DNA from: Streptomyces sp. HmicA12
Lineage (GTDB): Bacteria > Actinomycetota > Actinomycetes > Streptomycetales > Streptomycetaceae
NCBI RefSeq assembly: GCF_000373565.1
Contig: NZ_KB891842.1
Coordinates: 62,001-126,000 of the forward strand
Direction of reading: 5' to 3'
Length of the DNA: 64,000 bases
A program made the translations under genes and the position numbers. The stretch's first letter is position 1. Each line of letters opens with the position of its first letter. This document shows positions 63,729 to 64,000 of the stretch, in pieces. The notes beneath the pieces were generated by a model. The model was not told the DNA's origin, ran no database searches, and saw only the letters and a list, made by a program, of their open reading frames with translations.

Positions 63729-64000
63729 ATGAAGATCGCAGTTGTCGGCGCCGGAGCCATCGGCGCCTATGTCGGAGCCGCACTGCATCGCGGCGGCGCC
63801 GAGGTCCACCTCGTCGCCCGCCGCGACCATCTGCGCGCCATCCAGCGGAACGGAGTCCAAGTCCTCAGCGCCCGGGGGGACTTCACCGCCCACCCGCACG
63901 CCACCGACGACCCGAACGAGATCGGCCCGGTCGACTACGTCTTCCTCGGCCTGAAGGCGCACGCGTACCCCACCAGCGGCGCCCTGATCAGCCCGCTCCT
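63729..64000 (+). CDS. PanE/ApbA-family ketopantoate-reductase-like protein, 3' end outside window
   Basis: About 90 residues of the N-terminal NADPH-binding domain are present: MKIAVVGAGAIGAYVGAALHRGG (GxGxxG), VHLVARRDHLRAI and the conserved VDYVFLGLKAHAY. ATG 63729 follows CCGGAGGAG. It may be a true ketopantoate reductase. In Methylobacterium extorquens a PanE-family protein (PanE2) is an oxalyl-CoA reductase, and the frc/formate dehydrogenase context makes that alternative attractive. It cannot be settled from this fragment. Confidence 0.88.
   Translation, partial: MKIAVVGAGAIGAYVGAALHRGGAEVHLVARRDHLRAIQRNGVQVLSARGDFTAHPHATDDPNEIGPVDYVFLGLKAHAYPTSGALISPL

Noticed and set aside
60149-63760. 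A 1203-codon open frame on the minus strand
   Set aside because: Antisense to fdsA, fdsB and fdsD, which have full sets of iron-sulfur and molybdenum ligands.

Overview
The window is high-GC, densely packed actinobacterial chromosome. A Streptomyces or close relative is most likely, judging by the extreme G/C third-codon bias, the nSTAND/WD40 protein, the mycothiol-type DinB protein and the dispersed GGGGCGCGGGGAACTGCGCG-type intergenic repeats. No rRNA, tRNA, CRISPR array, transposase or integrase was seen.

Layout. (1) 1-16.9 kb, ordinary accessory genes: the 3' part of an nSTAND/WD40 protein, an aldo/keto reductase, a minus-strand acyl-CoA ligase plus branched-chain-type ABC transporter (both permeases and one ATPase fused in one chain), a DHA2 exporter divergent from an Lrp regulator, a LysR regulator divergent from an SBF-like transporter, and a beta-propeller-like membrane-anchored protein. 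(2) 16.9-21.6 kb, left arm of an oxalate/formate system: a MarR remnant, FdhD, an OFA-family (oxalate/formate antiporter) transporter with an overlapping 47-aa single-helix gene, a KAS III and an FCD-type GntR regulator. (3) 21.7-23.5 kb: a DinB-like protein and LtrA. (4) 23.8-44.2 kb, one long plus-strand sugar/cyclitol region: ROK regulator, three-gene sugar ABC importer, Gfo/Idh/MocA dehydrogenase, a TIM-barrel isomerase and a 1243-aa secreted protein (sugar dehydrogenase, PKD, CBM6, ThuA and 3-keto-disaccharide-hydrolase domains). These are followed by a seven-gene translationally coupled operon related to the ebo metabolite-traffic genes (inositol-phosphate-synthase-like, UbiA-like EboC, TIM barrel, EboA, TatD/EboB, EboE, phosphodiesterase/EboF) and a Tat-exported TIM-barrel protein. 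(5) 44.3-64 kb, right arm of the oxalate/formate system: three more OFA transporters, an ADP-forming acyl-CoA ligase, formyl-CoA:oxalate CoA-transferase (Frc), SucCD, an aldehyde dehydrogenase, a second, nearly identical GntR regulator, a short acyl-CoA-dehydrogenase-like protein, a complete soluble NAD-dependent formate dehydrogenase (FdsGBAD) and the start of a PanE/ApbA reductase.

How the parts fit. Both arms carry ATACTGT/ACAGTAT operator-like sequences in front of their transcription units (18.1, 20.9, 50.7, 54.7, 57.2, 57.4 and 58.3 kb), and the two GntR proteins have nearly the same DNA-binding segment. The arms therefore look like one regulon: import oxalate by OFA carriers, load CoA by Frc and/or the CoA ligases, and oxidise formate by FdsGBAD with FdhD as its maturation factor. 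Oxalyl-CoA decarboxylase, the expected partner of Frc, is not in the window. An oxalyl-CoA reductive branch through the PanE-like protein or the aldehyde dehydrogenase is possible but unproven. The sugar/ebo region lies between the arms and shows no such sites, so it seems to be a separate system that happens to split the regulon.
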